From: Apiosordaria backusii
Taxonomy: Eukaryota > Ascomycota > Sordariomycetes > Sordariales > Lasiosphaeriaceae
DNA length: 64,000 bases
NCBI GenBank assembly: GCA_030549205.1
Contig: JAUKTV010000005.1
Location: forward strand, 62,001-126,000
Direction: 5' to 3'
A model generated the notes under the pieces. The model did not search any database, had not been told where the DNA came from, and was given only the letters and a program-made list of their open reading frames with translations. The translations under genes and the position numbers were made by a program. Position 1 is the first letter of the stretch. Each line of letters starts with the position of its first letter. Below, piece after piece: positions 10,169 through 20,619 of this stretch.

Positions 10169-12989
10169 ATGCCTGGTCTCTCCAGTCACCTCCTCCGTCG
10201 AGCAGTCCCTACACTCGAGAGGAATCCCGTCTTGTCCGCACGTTGTGTCCCAAACTTTCGGGCCTATGTGCACTCAGCTCAGCTAACCCCTCAACAACCT
10301 CACACTCCGCAACTGTCGTCGGCCACGCCGGTGTCAGCAGCAACACCGACGACAACCGTCACCATGGGAATGCTTGAGAGAGCTACGGCCGCTGCTGCGA
10401 ACCAGCAGTCGCAGGGCTCGTCTCACAATACCAGCCTTAAGAAACAGTTATTCCCTTCGAGTAGCCCGAATCCAGCACCAACATCCACGGGAAAAGTCGA
10501 TGAGATGTTTCTCAGAGCTAGCCGGCAACCACCACCCTCGAACCGTCCATCGCAGTTTTCGAGTACTATCAATCCTTTGAACAACCGATCATTGAATGTC
10601 TCCCGACCTCCCATTGCCAACCCGAAACCGAATACTCTTTCGTCCATCTGTTCCTCCAAGGGCTCTTTTGCAGACAAGGTCGAAGTAATCAACCTCGTTG
10701 ATGACGCCCCACCAGCGCGGGCCGCTCCCAAGTTTACAGATGAGACACCGGCTTTCATCTTGGACGAGGATGATTTTAGCGACGAGCCTGACCTCGACTG
10801 GGAAGCACCATCAGCTCTGCCAGACCTCCCTCGTGCTCCACCGAAGAGTACTCCCCAGAAATCCGACTTGCCCATTCCGCCGAGCGATGCCACCTTGACG
10901 TCTTGGGCTGACTCTTCTCCCTCGCACTTTGTACATCCTCGAGCTCCAGCCCAGCCCGCCTCGACAGCAACTGTCCCGAAGCGAGAGTTCCCATATCATG
11001 CCCAGCAAGTCCCCCAGCCCGCCAAAAAGACCAAGAGAGAGCTTCCATGGCCGAAGGAGACTGTTGTCATCGAGGATCATGACTCCGATGTTGACGTCCA
11101 CCACGGCATCAGTGGGGCGACCCCCGAAGCCAAACCCAAGTCAACCGCCCTTTGGAATGCAACTGCTAGTGCAGTAAAGGCGCAGAAGAAACAGATAAAG
11201 ACGCAACATAAGGGAACTGGGGCCGACAAGCCGTCGGCAGAGGTCTCCGTGGACGACATGCACGAGGCAATGGCCTCAAACGTGAAAGCATCAAAGTCTT
11301 CAGACTTGAAGGCTTCGGCAATTCAGCTGAGCCAGGAGCAGCGCCATGTCAAGAATCTTGTCGTCGACAAAAACCAGAGCGTGTTCTTCACCGGTCCAGC
11401 CGGTACAGGAAAGTCGGTTTTGATGCGGTCCATCATTCAAGACCTCAAGAAGAAATACACCCGCGACCCGGAACGGCTTGCTGTGACGGCGTCCACCGGT
11501 CTGGCTGCTTGCAATATTGGTGGCATCACGCTCCACAGCTTCTCAGGCATTGGCTTAGGCAAGGAGGACGTCAACACGCTGGTCAAGAAGATTAGACGCA
11601 ACCCCAAGGCCAAGAATCGTTGGTTGAAGACAAAGACGCTTATTATTGACGAGATTTCGATGGTGGACAGTGACCTTTTTGACAAGCTCTCCCAAATCGG
11701 CAGAATTCTTCGCAATAATGGACGTCCATGGGGTGGTATCCAGCTGGTCATTACGGGCGATTTCTTTCAACTGCCTCCAGTGCCTGAAGGTGGTCGGGAA
11801 CACAAGTTTGCCTTTGACGCTGCGACTTGGGGTCTGTCGATTGATCACACCATTGGTTTGACTGAGGTGTTCCGGCAAAAGGATCCTGGTAAGATGCTAC
11901 TTTTTGTGGAAGTTGACTAGATCAAACGCTGACAAGTGTGACAGAGTTTGCCGAAATGCTCAACGAGATGCGGCTGGGGAAAATCAGCGAGAGGACGGTT
12001 CAGAACTTCCAGGCCCTGAAACGACCTCTTAACTTCAGTGATGGAATTCAGGTTACTGAACTGTTTGTCGCCTATTTTTCAATCGTGTTTGGCCAACTGC
12101 TAACCATTTCTCTAGGTTCCCCACGAGAAACGAGGTAGAAAGGTCCAACAAGGTCCGCCTAGACTCTTTAAAAGGCCAGCCTCGCAAGTACGATGCTATC
12201 GACACGAGTAAACTCCCCGACAACGTTCGGGACAAGCTCTTTGCCAACATGATGGCACCTCCGTCGCTAGAACTGAAGAAGGGTGCCCAAGTCATGTTGA
12301 TCAAGAACATGGACGAGACGCTCGTAAACGGGTCTCTTGGGACTGTGGAGGGGTTCGCTACCGAAGATCAGTTTGGTATCGACAATGGTCTTGATATGGA
12401 TGGAGAATCAGACATGGCCAAGAAGCGGGTCCGCGCTTTTACGAGTGCCCTCGAGAACAGCAAGGCGGACGCTATCAAGTATCCCGTTGTAAGGTTCCAC
12501 GCCGTTGACGGTTCGCAGCGCGTTCTTCTCTGCGTTCCTGAAGAATGGAAGGTGGAGCTTCCCAACGGAGAGGTGCAGGCATCCCGGAAGCAGCTCCCTT
12601 TGATTTTAGCATGGGCCCTTTCGATTCACAAAGCTCAGGGGCAAACCATGGAGCGCGTCAAGGTTGACCTGGGAAAGATCTTTGAGAAGGGCCAAGCGTA
12701 CGTCGCGCTCAGTCGTGCCACCACGCAGGAAGGCTTGCAGGTGCTCAACTTCAACAAGGCCAAGGTAATGGCACACCCCCGTGTCATTAGTTTCTACAAC
12801 AGTTTGTATGGAGCAGATGTAGCGGTCAAGAAGAAGACGGGGACTCTGGACGGCTTTGCATATCAGAAGCCAGCGGAAGCTGCCCCTGCAAAACCTCGGG
12901 CAGCCGCATCGTCGACAACACAGCGGCGAGGGCCTGTTCATGATGAGTTTGATGCGGATGAGGAAGAGGCCATGGCAGCTTATGGTTGA
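10169..12989 (+). CDS. pif1: ATP-dependent 5'-3' DNA helicase Pif1
   Basis: Superfamily 1B helicase that unwinds G-quadruplexes and DNA-RNA hybrids, removes telomerase from ends and maintains mitochondrial DNA. Exons 10169-11888, 11945-12062 and 12116-12989 (introns 56 and 53 bp) give 903 residues. After a long disordered N-terminus come Walker A GPAGTGKS (residues 409-416), Walker B IIDEISMVD, motif III GDFFQLPPV, the Pif1-typical LTEVFRQKDPEFAEMLNEMR, GAQVMLIKNMD, and motifs V/VI SIHKAQGQTMERV and AYVALSRAT. The first ATG (weak context, T at -3) adds 65 residues that read like a mitochondrial presequence (MPGLSSHLLRRAV, many Arg, few acidic). A second in-frame ATG at 10364 sits in strong context (CACCATGG). 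This matches the two-start arrangement of yeast PIF1. Confidence 0.94.
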
Positions 12990-13904
12990 TCTGGGAAGGA
13001 AGATGACACGCAAAGTGTAGTGTGAAGTAGGGGCTCTCTGCATGGCATGGCGTTTTTGGTATGTTTGGCAGCATTGTGATAGTCGGCCGTTTGGGCATGT
13101 ATATCTCTTGATTTAGTATTTGGGGCAGGTCACCACAACTCTATGGCTTTGGGAGTAGAAAATACGAGACGTGGGATGAACAGGCAATTAGGAGGACCGG
13201 AGGGACAGGGAATAGGCCATGACGAGCTTCTATGTGTATGAAAGTGGAGGGCAGGTGGTGCTACAGAGATATATCTGAAGCATCAATGATGAGGGGAACT
13301 AAGACAGTACTGTCTATCTATTGTCGGGCATCTAGATGTTATAGAATAAAGACAAGGCTTTTTCTGGAACAAACATGCATGAAACCGTCGCAAAAGTTGC
13401 AGTTCAGTCTCACAAACGACTCAGGCACCCTGTGACGGCACACGACGGCTCGAATCGTCAGGGTCGCGGGGTGGTTTGGAGTCAGAGGTGCCCCGCATTC
13501 CGCACTGCGGCGTGCATTCTTAGGTCTTGGCACGGTCCAGGTGCTGCTGGGCCTGGGCCGATTACTCCGTATTAGTGATTATTACTATTATCGATAAGAA
13601 AGCAAAACGTCGGAGGGAAGTTGCGACAGAAATTCAATGTTCAAGAAGTAAGTCCAGCCACGCAGCAGCCAGCAAGCAGTCACCGCACAAAAACAACCCA
13701 CCAGGGACATCGGCTCGAGAAGACCTTCATTTTACGTTCCTGACGAAGCAACCAACCACTCAACACCCGACCCTGCCAGGTGCTCTACCTACATCTCGTC
13801 TGTGGCAGCAGCCCAATACAACAAACCTTCCGAAAGAAGAAACATACACCCTAAATTCAGACGACAGTTTTTCTGGGGTCACGACCCAAACACACCCCGT
13901 CACC
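12990..13904. other. pif1 3' flank and edc3 promoter/leader
   Basis: No gene seen. The last few hundred bases are A/C-rich and probably the edc3 5' untranslated leader. An open frame continues upstream of the edc3 start but lacks an ATG in good context. Confidence 0.5.
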
Positions 13905-16440
13905 ATGGCAGCCGAGTTTATTGGCCTGCAGATGATGGTCACGCTGCGAGGCAACCCGCCGATTAAGATCAGAGGGACGGTCAGCGGTGTCGAAGCTGGA
14001 AATAGCTTGACGCTCAGCAATGGTTAGTTTGGATTGATATGTTTGGAGTCGGTCGGTTCGATGATGGTTATACTAACACATGAAATCGAAAACAGTTTGG
14101 TACGTTAATACCAATGAATGGAAGCCCACGGTCAGCATCTCCGCCAGTGAGATTATCGACCTTGTGCAATACCCCTTGGCCCCTCCTCCTCCTGTGGCCC
14201 CTCCCCCGATCGTTGCCCAGCCAGAAACGCAACCGGTGGCGTTTATCGACCCCGCGATAGTTGCTGTTAGGAAACGGCCTTCTGTCACGGTTAACAACTT
14301 GCCCGAGCCTCATCCGCAGCCGAATACGAGTGAGAAGAGAGATCCAGGGCCGATTGTCATTCCTGTTGCTCAGGCTCCTCTGTTGTCGGGTGCTTCTAGG
14401 GATGCGACGCCGACGAGGGTGGTTGCCGAGTCGCTGAAGCAGTTTAGTATCCAGACTCAGACTGCGGCAATTGAGTCAGATGATGACCCGGTGACGGCTA
14501 CGAATACAGTGCTGGAGTATGGTCAGATTACTACGACGGCTCAGAGGAAGAAGCAGCGCCCTCCTAGAAAGCCGAGGGTGAACAAGAGTTTGGCTCAGGA
14601 GGAGGTAGAGTCTTCGCCCCAGCCGGCGGTCAAGACAGCGGGCAAGGGCAAGGGATGGCGGCAGACGCCTATGCTTCAGAGCACAGCGTCGTTTCAGCCA
14701 TTTAACTCGCTCAAGAAGGCAACCAAGGGCAGGCCAAACGCGGATAATGGGTGGGCATCTGAGGACGTTACTGACGTCCAGGAGATGGGCGATTTCGACT
14801 TTGAGACTGGCCTCGCGAAATTCGACAAGCAAAATCTGTTTGAGCAGATGAGAAAAGAGGACGTGGTGGACGAAGCAGACCGCTTGGTGTCACATAACCG
14901 GCTTCCTCGTCCGAAGCCTGGTACTGCTGGTGGCAAGAATTTGCATTATTCGGAGAACGTCCTGAATACTCCTGCTATCACGCCGACGATACTGAAGCCG
15001 CCTAGGGAGAAGCTTATTGCTAAGGAGCCAAGCAATGATTTCTGGAACAGCGAGGCCGATGATGGGATGTTGAATGGGAGTGAGCGGCTTAGTGACCGGG
15101 CCACGGTTATGGGAAGCAGACAGGGCTCACGGAGGGGAGACAGCAAGATGACGTCGAGCAGGAGATCGCAGTCACGGAAGGCTACTGCTGTGCCCATGGT
15201 TGCACAGCCCGGCGGCCCTAGTAGGGTCAATTCTGGTGTAAGCCATTATCACCACCGCACCTCGTCTCTTAAGGGGAGCAGGCCGAGTAGTCGGCTTTCG
15301 TCTCGCACAGCAGTCGGAAGTGGGACCGCCGCTGACAAGAGAAAGCAGCTTTCTACCACGGCCACTACAAGTGTTCATCAGCCGCGTCAGGGGTTGTATG
15401 TGCTGCCGTCTAACCGACGAATTGAGACGATTTCGGCGCTGCAGATGCTGAATTTGGAGAATATTGCCCACAACGAGATTGGGCTGACGGAGGAGATGAT
15501 GACGGAGAATGCGGGGAGGGGGTTGGCAGAGGTGGTGGTGGGGACGGTGTTGGACGATCCGGCGATCAAAGTGAGGCTGCAGGCGAGCAGTGTGGATGTG
15601 CAGACGGGGGTGGTGCCGCCTCCGACGGTGGTGGTGCTGGCGGGGAATAACAAGAGTGGGAGCAGGGCGGTGGCGGCGGCGAGGCACCTCAGGAATAAGG
15701 GGATTAATGTCTTGGTTTGTGTGGTTGGTTTGGAGAGGGGGGAGAGGGATTTGCTGGAGGAGGTGAGGCAGCAGGTGAGGCTGTATAAGAACTTGGGCGG
15801 GAGGGTGTTTGCCAAGAGCGATTTCTTTGAGCACCTCAGGAAGATTAGCATCCCGATGCTGACGATTGACACGCCGAGGATGAGCTTGGGAAGTCTGGCG
15901 AACCCGGCGCCGGTTATGCTGATTGTGGATGCGCTGCTGGGGCTGGCGATCAGTTTTGAGGAGCTGAGGAATGGTGATCAAGCGACGGTATATGAGCTTG
16001 TGGAGTGGGCGAATAGGAACGAGGCTTTTGTGCTGGCGGTGGATGTGCCGACGGGGGTTGATCCGTCTAGCGGGATGGTGAGCGTGGTGGATGGGAACAG
16101 GCTGTATGTGAAGCCGCGGTATGTGGTTTCGATGGGGGCGCCGAAGAAGGGGCTGCTGGAGGCGATGGTGCAGGCGGATAATGAGGCCGAGGATGATATC
16201 GCGGTGGCTGCTGCGGTGCCGGATTCTGGGGAGGCGAGTTTGGCACTGGATGATGCGGTTAGCGAGTGGAGGTTGTTTTTGGTTGATATGGGGTTGGGGC
16301 CGGCCGTTTGGAAGAAGGCCGGGACGAAGATGAGGAAGGGGGTGGATTTCGGGGAGAGGTGGGTGCTGGAGATGAAGTATAAGGGGTTGGGCGGGGGGAA
16401 TAGTGGTCCTGAGCTGGATCCGGAGGAGGGCGAGATTTGA
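13905..16440 (+). CDS. edc3: enhancer of mRNA decapping Edc3
   Basis: Scaffold of cytoplasmic P-bodies that activates the Dcp1-Dcp2 decapping enzyme and binds Dhh1/Ddx6. Exon 1 (13905-14022) is joined to exon 2 (14096-16440) over a 73-bp intron with a perfect TACTAAC branch site; 820 residues. The N-terminal LSm-like domain (FIGLQMMVTLRGNPP to about residue 60) is split by the intron. An FDF motif block (DFDFETGLAKFDKQNLFEQM, about 270-290) is the helicase-binding element, and the C-terminal half (about 480-790) is a YjeF_N Rossmann-like domain (NAGRGLAEV, VVVLAGNNKSGSRAVAAARH, VDALLG, LAVDVPTGVDPSSG). The order LSm-FDF-YjeF_N is diagnostic. The start ATG is in strong context (CACCATGG). Codon choice in the YjeF_N half is extremely G-rich. 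Confidence 0.94.
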
Positions 16441-16993
16441 GTATGAAGGGGGGGAGTTATCCAAGATCAAGAGGGAAGAGGTGGCTTAAGGTAGCATGGC
16501 TTTTTATGAGCAGCGTTTGGAGCGATTTGGGATTTTCTTTTCTTCAGCAGCATTTTGGGAGGCGTTTTGTGTGTGTTCATGTCCTTGAGCCATAGAAGCA
16601 GGGCGTTATTGGAGTGATTTTTTTACTTTTTGGTATGGCATTTTCAACGCTGAGCGGGTGGGAAGAAATTAAACATTCGACTTGCATGGGCTGTGGGCCA
16701 CGGACTTTGCGTGTCTGCATTGTATTTATATAAGTACACTACCAACAACACAAACATTGCATGAGAGAGAGACAGAGAGAGGGAAAGAGTAAAATAAAAC
16801 AAAATCTTGATCATCATTATCATTTCATCATTTGTCTTTGTCCGTGTTGCTTTCCAATCGCTACCCAATATTTATTCCAAACCACGCTTCTTCTTCTTCT
16901 TCTTCCTCCTCCATTATTCCTCCACCAACGGGCAAATATTTTTGCCTTAGCTAGATAAGTTTACGGCTGCCCAGACTGATCATAGGGCTCATA
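16441..16993. other. convergent intergenic region edc3/uracil phosphoribosyltransferase
   Basis: 3' flanks of two convergent genes. It contains a GA-repeat stretch (about 16761-16785) and a TTC-rich run near 16890. No gene seen. Confidence 0.6.
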
Positions 16994-17738
16994 CTACTTT
17001 CCAATAGTCAAAAACAGCCTATCGCCCACGTCGCCCATGCCGGGCTTGAGCATTCCTCGTTCCGTGAGCTCTGTGTCCAAGCCTGCAAGCCAAATCTCTG
17101 TTCCCTCTGGCCACTCCGCCGCCGCTAGTTTGACACCGCTCTCGGCGCCTAGGATTGACACAACCAGGATTCGCTTTGTTCCCCATTCCTTTAGGGTTTG
17201 GATTGCGGCTGCGCAGGTACCTCCTGTGGCGATGACGGGGTCGAGGACGATGGTTAGGTCGGGGGTTGATTCGGTTGTGGAGGAAGAGAGGTGGTTGGGG
17301 AGGTTGTTGTAGTATTCTACTGGGAGGAGGGTGGAGGGTTCGCGGAAGAGGCCGAGGTGGTGGATTGGTGGGGGGGTGGGGAGGAGGGAGGAGAGGGGGT
17401 CGACCATGGAGAGGCCGGAGCGGAGGATGGGGACGAGGGAGATGGTGCTGGGGGTGAGGGTGGTGGTTGTGTATGAGAAGCCGAGGGGGGTGGAATCCTA
17501 GGGGGGGTTAGTGAAAAAGGTGGGAGAGTTGGGGGGAAGAGAGGGGGGGACATACTGTTGGGCCGGGGGAGCTGGTGAGGGCGCTGGCGAGGGCTTCGGT
17601 GCCGAGGATTAGGGTTATCTCGTTGATGAGGGTCTTGACGTCGCGGGCGGAGGCGGAGGAGGAGCGGAGCTGGGAGAGTTTGGCGAGGAGGCAGGGGTGG
17701 GTGGAAAGGTGGACGTTGGGGGGGAGGTTGGTGGACAT
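16994..17738 (-). CDS. fur1: uracil phosphoribosyltransferase
   Basis: Pyrimidine-salvage enzyme making UMP from uracil and PRPP in the cytosol. Exons 17738-17556 and 17497-16994, joined in phase 0 across a 58-bp intron, give 228 residues, the normal size. The N-terminus LPPNVHLSTHPCLLAKLSQL is strongly conserved, ILRSGLSMVDPL follows, and the PRPP-binding loop reads VLDPVIATGGTC (about residues 143-154). The C-terminal GDVGDRLFLT block is the uracil-binding end. The start at 17738 is chosen because translation from the more upstream ATG would add a proline-rich leader absent from the family. Divergent from the fluoride exporter gene. Confidence 0.93.
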
Positions 17739-18631
17739 GGTTGGTGATGGTGGTTGGGTAGGTTGGACAGACAGAAAGCGTACACGAGGGGGAGGGCAAG
17801 ATGGGGGGGGATAAGGTTCAAGATGTTGTGAATGATTAGTTAACACGAAAGAGAAGCTGTAGATCTTTTTGTTGGAGAGAGAAAGATATGCTGATCGCGG
17901 ATCCGGGACAGGAACGGGCAGGTGTTGGTTTAACTAAGGAGGTAGGTCCGATTGCAAACGGCCGTCCGTTTTTCCCCCCCGGGCCGGGAATAGATCGACC
18001 AAGGGTCTTTCATGCTACGTAAACTGGGAGGGTCGTGCCCATGCTTGATTCGCTGTTTCTATATGCCTGTGAGGTATGCCAACATGTCCCTTGGCTCTTA
18101 CTGCACAGATAGTTTCCTTGCGTCGTCCGGGCCTCCGAGACAAGATGACGGGATGTTGGGCAACATCGAAGGTCCAACGAATCGGGTGCTGGCCCTTGGG
18201 GACTGGTTCCGAGCTGCGATAGCGGTGTCTCTTGTCACGGACCGTCACGGACTGGCTGATGACTGGAAGCTAGACCTTGAACGGATCTGTACCTGCCTCG
18301 TGACAGATGATCGGTGTGAGAACCGGGCGCCGGCGGGCTTTCCAGCGACAGGGAAGGAATGGCGGGGCAGCTCCCGCGCTCTAAAGATAAGATAACAGCT
18401 GCCGATAGCACTAGCAGGGGTGCTCCCTGGAGGGCGGCTGCTTCCGAATCCGGAGTCTTCCCGGACCTTTTGAGCCTGGATGCCATCACCAAAAATTCCA
18501 TTACCAAGCAAGTGAGATTTGAGTTTCTCACCATTGGTGATACGCCATGGTACGAATCTTTTGACTCGAAATGAGTTGTGCAGTCCCGAGGGCTTGGATC
18601 TCGGTGGACAGGTGCAACGTCGCGTCGCGCA
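17739..18631. other. divergent promoter region fur1/fex
   Basis: No coding frame with similarity. Several open frames overlap on both strands with no consistent codon pattern. Confidence 0.5.
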
Positions 18632-20131
18632 ATGACATCGCAGCCAGCAGACAGGGTCACCTACCCGAGATCCCTGGAACATGAAGCTCACGAAGCGCCT
18701 GGGAATGTCGACGAGAATTCAGCTCCAGTTGCGAGTAGCTATATTGCTGACCACCTTCAATATTCTCCTGGGACTCAACGCCCACGACACACGCCTCGGA
18801 ATACATCTTCACATACACAAGAAGCTAGGGCTGCTCGGCGTACTTCGGCGGCATCTCGTGCTGAGTATGACGTCCCGGATAGATATGCAAACCTAGGAGA
18901 AACGGCAAATATCCCTCCCGTCCAAAACCCGGACGAGGAACCTATTCGTCGATACGAGTCACTTGAACATGAAAGGGCCAGAGAGCAGGGCTATGTTCGC
19001 GACCGACAGCGCCAGAATGAGGACCCTGCAACGAGGGCGGCATTACAAGCAGAAGAAAAGGCCGAAGCAGCGGGGTATCCTGTATCAAGGACTGCGACTC
19101 AAATCTATACCCTGTCCTATTTGGTTTTCTTCTCTATCCTTGGGACACTGGCTAGGCTCGGGCTTCAGGCCATAACAGTCTATTCTGGAACACCTATCAT
19201 ATTCAAATCCATCTGGCCTAATTTCGCTGGTAGTGTAATCATGGGTTTCCTGGCTGAGGACAGGATGCTGTTCCGGCAAGAATGGGGCAGTCCCTCGCCG
19301 AACGGAACCGATACCGAGCCTGGCAGCGCGTCCGTTGACTCAGAGGGCGCAAGAAAAGCACATCTTGCTATCAAAAAGACCATTCCGCTGTACATTGGTC
19401 TTGCCACAGGTTTCTGTGGATCTTTCACATCGTTTTCCGCCTTCATGAGGGACGTATTTCTTGCGCTCTCCAACGATCTACCTGCGATAAATTCTCCGGC
19501 AAGGAACGGAGGGCATACATTTCTCGCCTTGATCGCCATCCCTCTGATCACGATCTCGATGTCTCTGGCAGGCCTTTTCTTTGGGGCTCACATGGCTATT
19601 TTTCTCGAGCCGATCACTCCGTCGTTGCCTTTTTTCTTCAGTCGTAAAATACTAGATCCCCTGGTGGTCATTCTCGGTTGGGGTTGCTGGTTGGGGGCGG
19701 TTATAATGTCTATTTTCCCACCCCATGATGGGTGGCGAGGCACAGCCACCTTTGCGCTTGTTTTTGCTCCGCTTGGTTGCCTTCTCAGGTTCTACATATC
19801 ATTGCGGCTCAACAGCAGTGTGCCTAGCTTTCCTGTTGGGACGTTCGCCGTCAACATCTTCGGGACAGCTGTGTTGGGGATGTCATGGGATCTGGCCCAT
19901 GTGCCTGTAGGAGGAGTCATTGGGTGTCAACTGTTGCAAGGGATTCAGGATGGTTTCTGTGGGTGCTTAACTACTGTATCAACATGGGTTGCTGAACTGG
20001 CGGTGTTGCGGAGGAGACATGCATACATTTATGGCGCGGGGAGCGTAGGTACAGGCCTGGTAATGTTGGTGGCCATAATGGGAGGCTTGAGATGGGGTGA
20101 TGGTTGGAACCCGCTTGTCTGTACACATTAG
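18632..20131 (+). CDS. fex1: fluoride export channel, CrcB/FEX family
   Basis: Fluoride exporter of the plasma membrane that keeps cytosolic fluoride low. Single exon, 499 residues. About 150 hydrophilic residues precede two fused CrcB-type domains, the eukaryotic FEX architecture. Domain 1 starts TLSYLVFFSILGTLARLGLQ (about 159) and carries NFAGSVIMGFLAEDR and GFCGSFTSFSAFMRD. Domain 2 carries GTFAVNIFGTAVLGMSWD and GFCGCLTTVSTWVAEL. These repeated Asn-containing helices and GFCG-[ST]-x-[ST] stretches are the fluoride-pathway motifs of bacterial Fluc/CrcB. The upstream in-frame codon at 18578 is GTG, so the ATG at 18632 is used. Confidence 0.92.
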   Translation: MTSQPADRVTYPRSLEHEAHEAPGNVDENSAPVASSYIADHLQYSPGTQRPRHTPRNTSSHTQEARAARRTSAASRAEYDVPDRYANLGETANIPPVQNPDEEPIRRYESLEHERAREQGYVRDRQRQNEDPATRAALQAEEKAEAAGYPVSRTATQIYTLSYLVFFSILGTLARLGLQAITVYSGTPIIFKSIWPNFAGSVIMGFLAEDRMLFRQEWGSPSPNGTDTEPGSASVDSEGARKAHLAIKKTIPLYIGLATGFCGSFTSFSAFMRDVFLALSNDLPAINSPARNGGHTFLALIAIPLITISMSLAGLFFGAHMAIFLEPITPSLPFFFSRKILDPLVVILGWGCWLGAVIMSIFPPHDGWRGTATFALVFAPLGCLLRFYISLRLNSSVPSFPVGTFAVNIFGTAVLGMSWDLAHVPVGGVIGCQLLQGIQDGFCGCLTTVSTWVAELAVLRRRHAYIYGAGSVGTGLVMLVAIMGGLRWGDGWNPLVCTH

Positions 20132-20619
20132 CAACCAAAGGGCCGGTTTATGTAAAATATGTACTATTTCATAAGATACCCAATGCCGTTTATCTAGGTC
20201 CTTGGTCGTCATCGTGGTGGTGACGACCCCTGAATTGCCCCTGAGCAGGGATCACGGCTTAACCCTAACCCCAGAATCTCGTGCCCTTCCCTCACCTGTG
20301 TATCAAACGCATCGCCTCTCGACCCCGCAGCGCCACCGAGAGTAGGAGTCATCCGAATCAAGGGAGCAGCCAACACTGCCTTATAAGTAAGAAAACGCAA
20401 ACCCGGAGTAGAGGGTCAAAGTCAGCACAATCGCAACGCTTTTCAACACCGTCCGAAGTTTTCCCGGTTCTGGACGGTAGGGACCGTGACTCACCCCACT
20501 TTCTCACAACGGCAGAGACAGAGACCTGCAGGTCCCAAGACCCCCAGCCCAAATCAACCCCTCTATCAACTCAAGTCAATTCACGACCCCTCGATCACAC
20601 CCCAAAATCACAGACAAAA
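20132..20619. other. fex 3' flank and methionyl-tRNA synthetase promoter
   Basis: Contains a telo-box-like TTAACCCTAACCCC (20259-20272). The remainder reads as promoter and leader; no separate gene. Confidence 0.5.
20259..20272. promoter_or_regulatory. telo-box-like motif upstream of methionyl-tRNA synthetase
   Basis: TTAACCCTAACCCC about 350 bp before the start codon. Telo-boxes are found upstream of translation genes in several eukaryotes. Function here is inferred. Confidence 0.35.

Noticed and set aside
15172..16470. 432-codon open frame antisense to edc3
   Set aside because: A by-product of the extremely G-rich codons of the edc3 YjeF_N region; the His/Arg/Pro-rich translation has no protein-like order.
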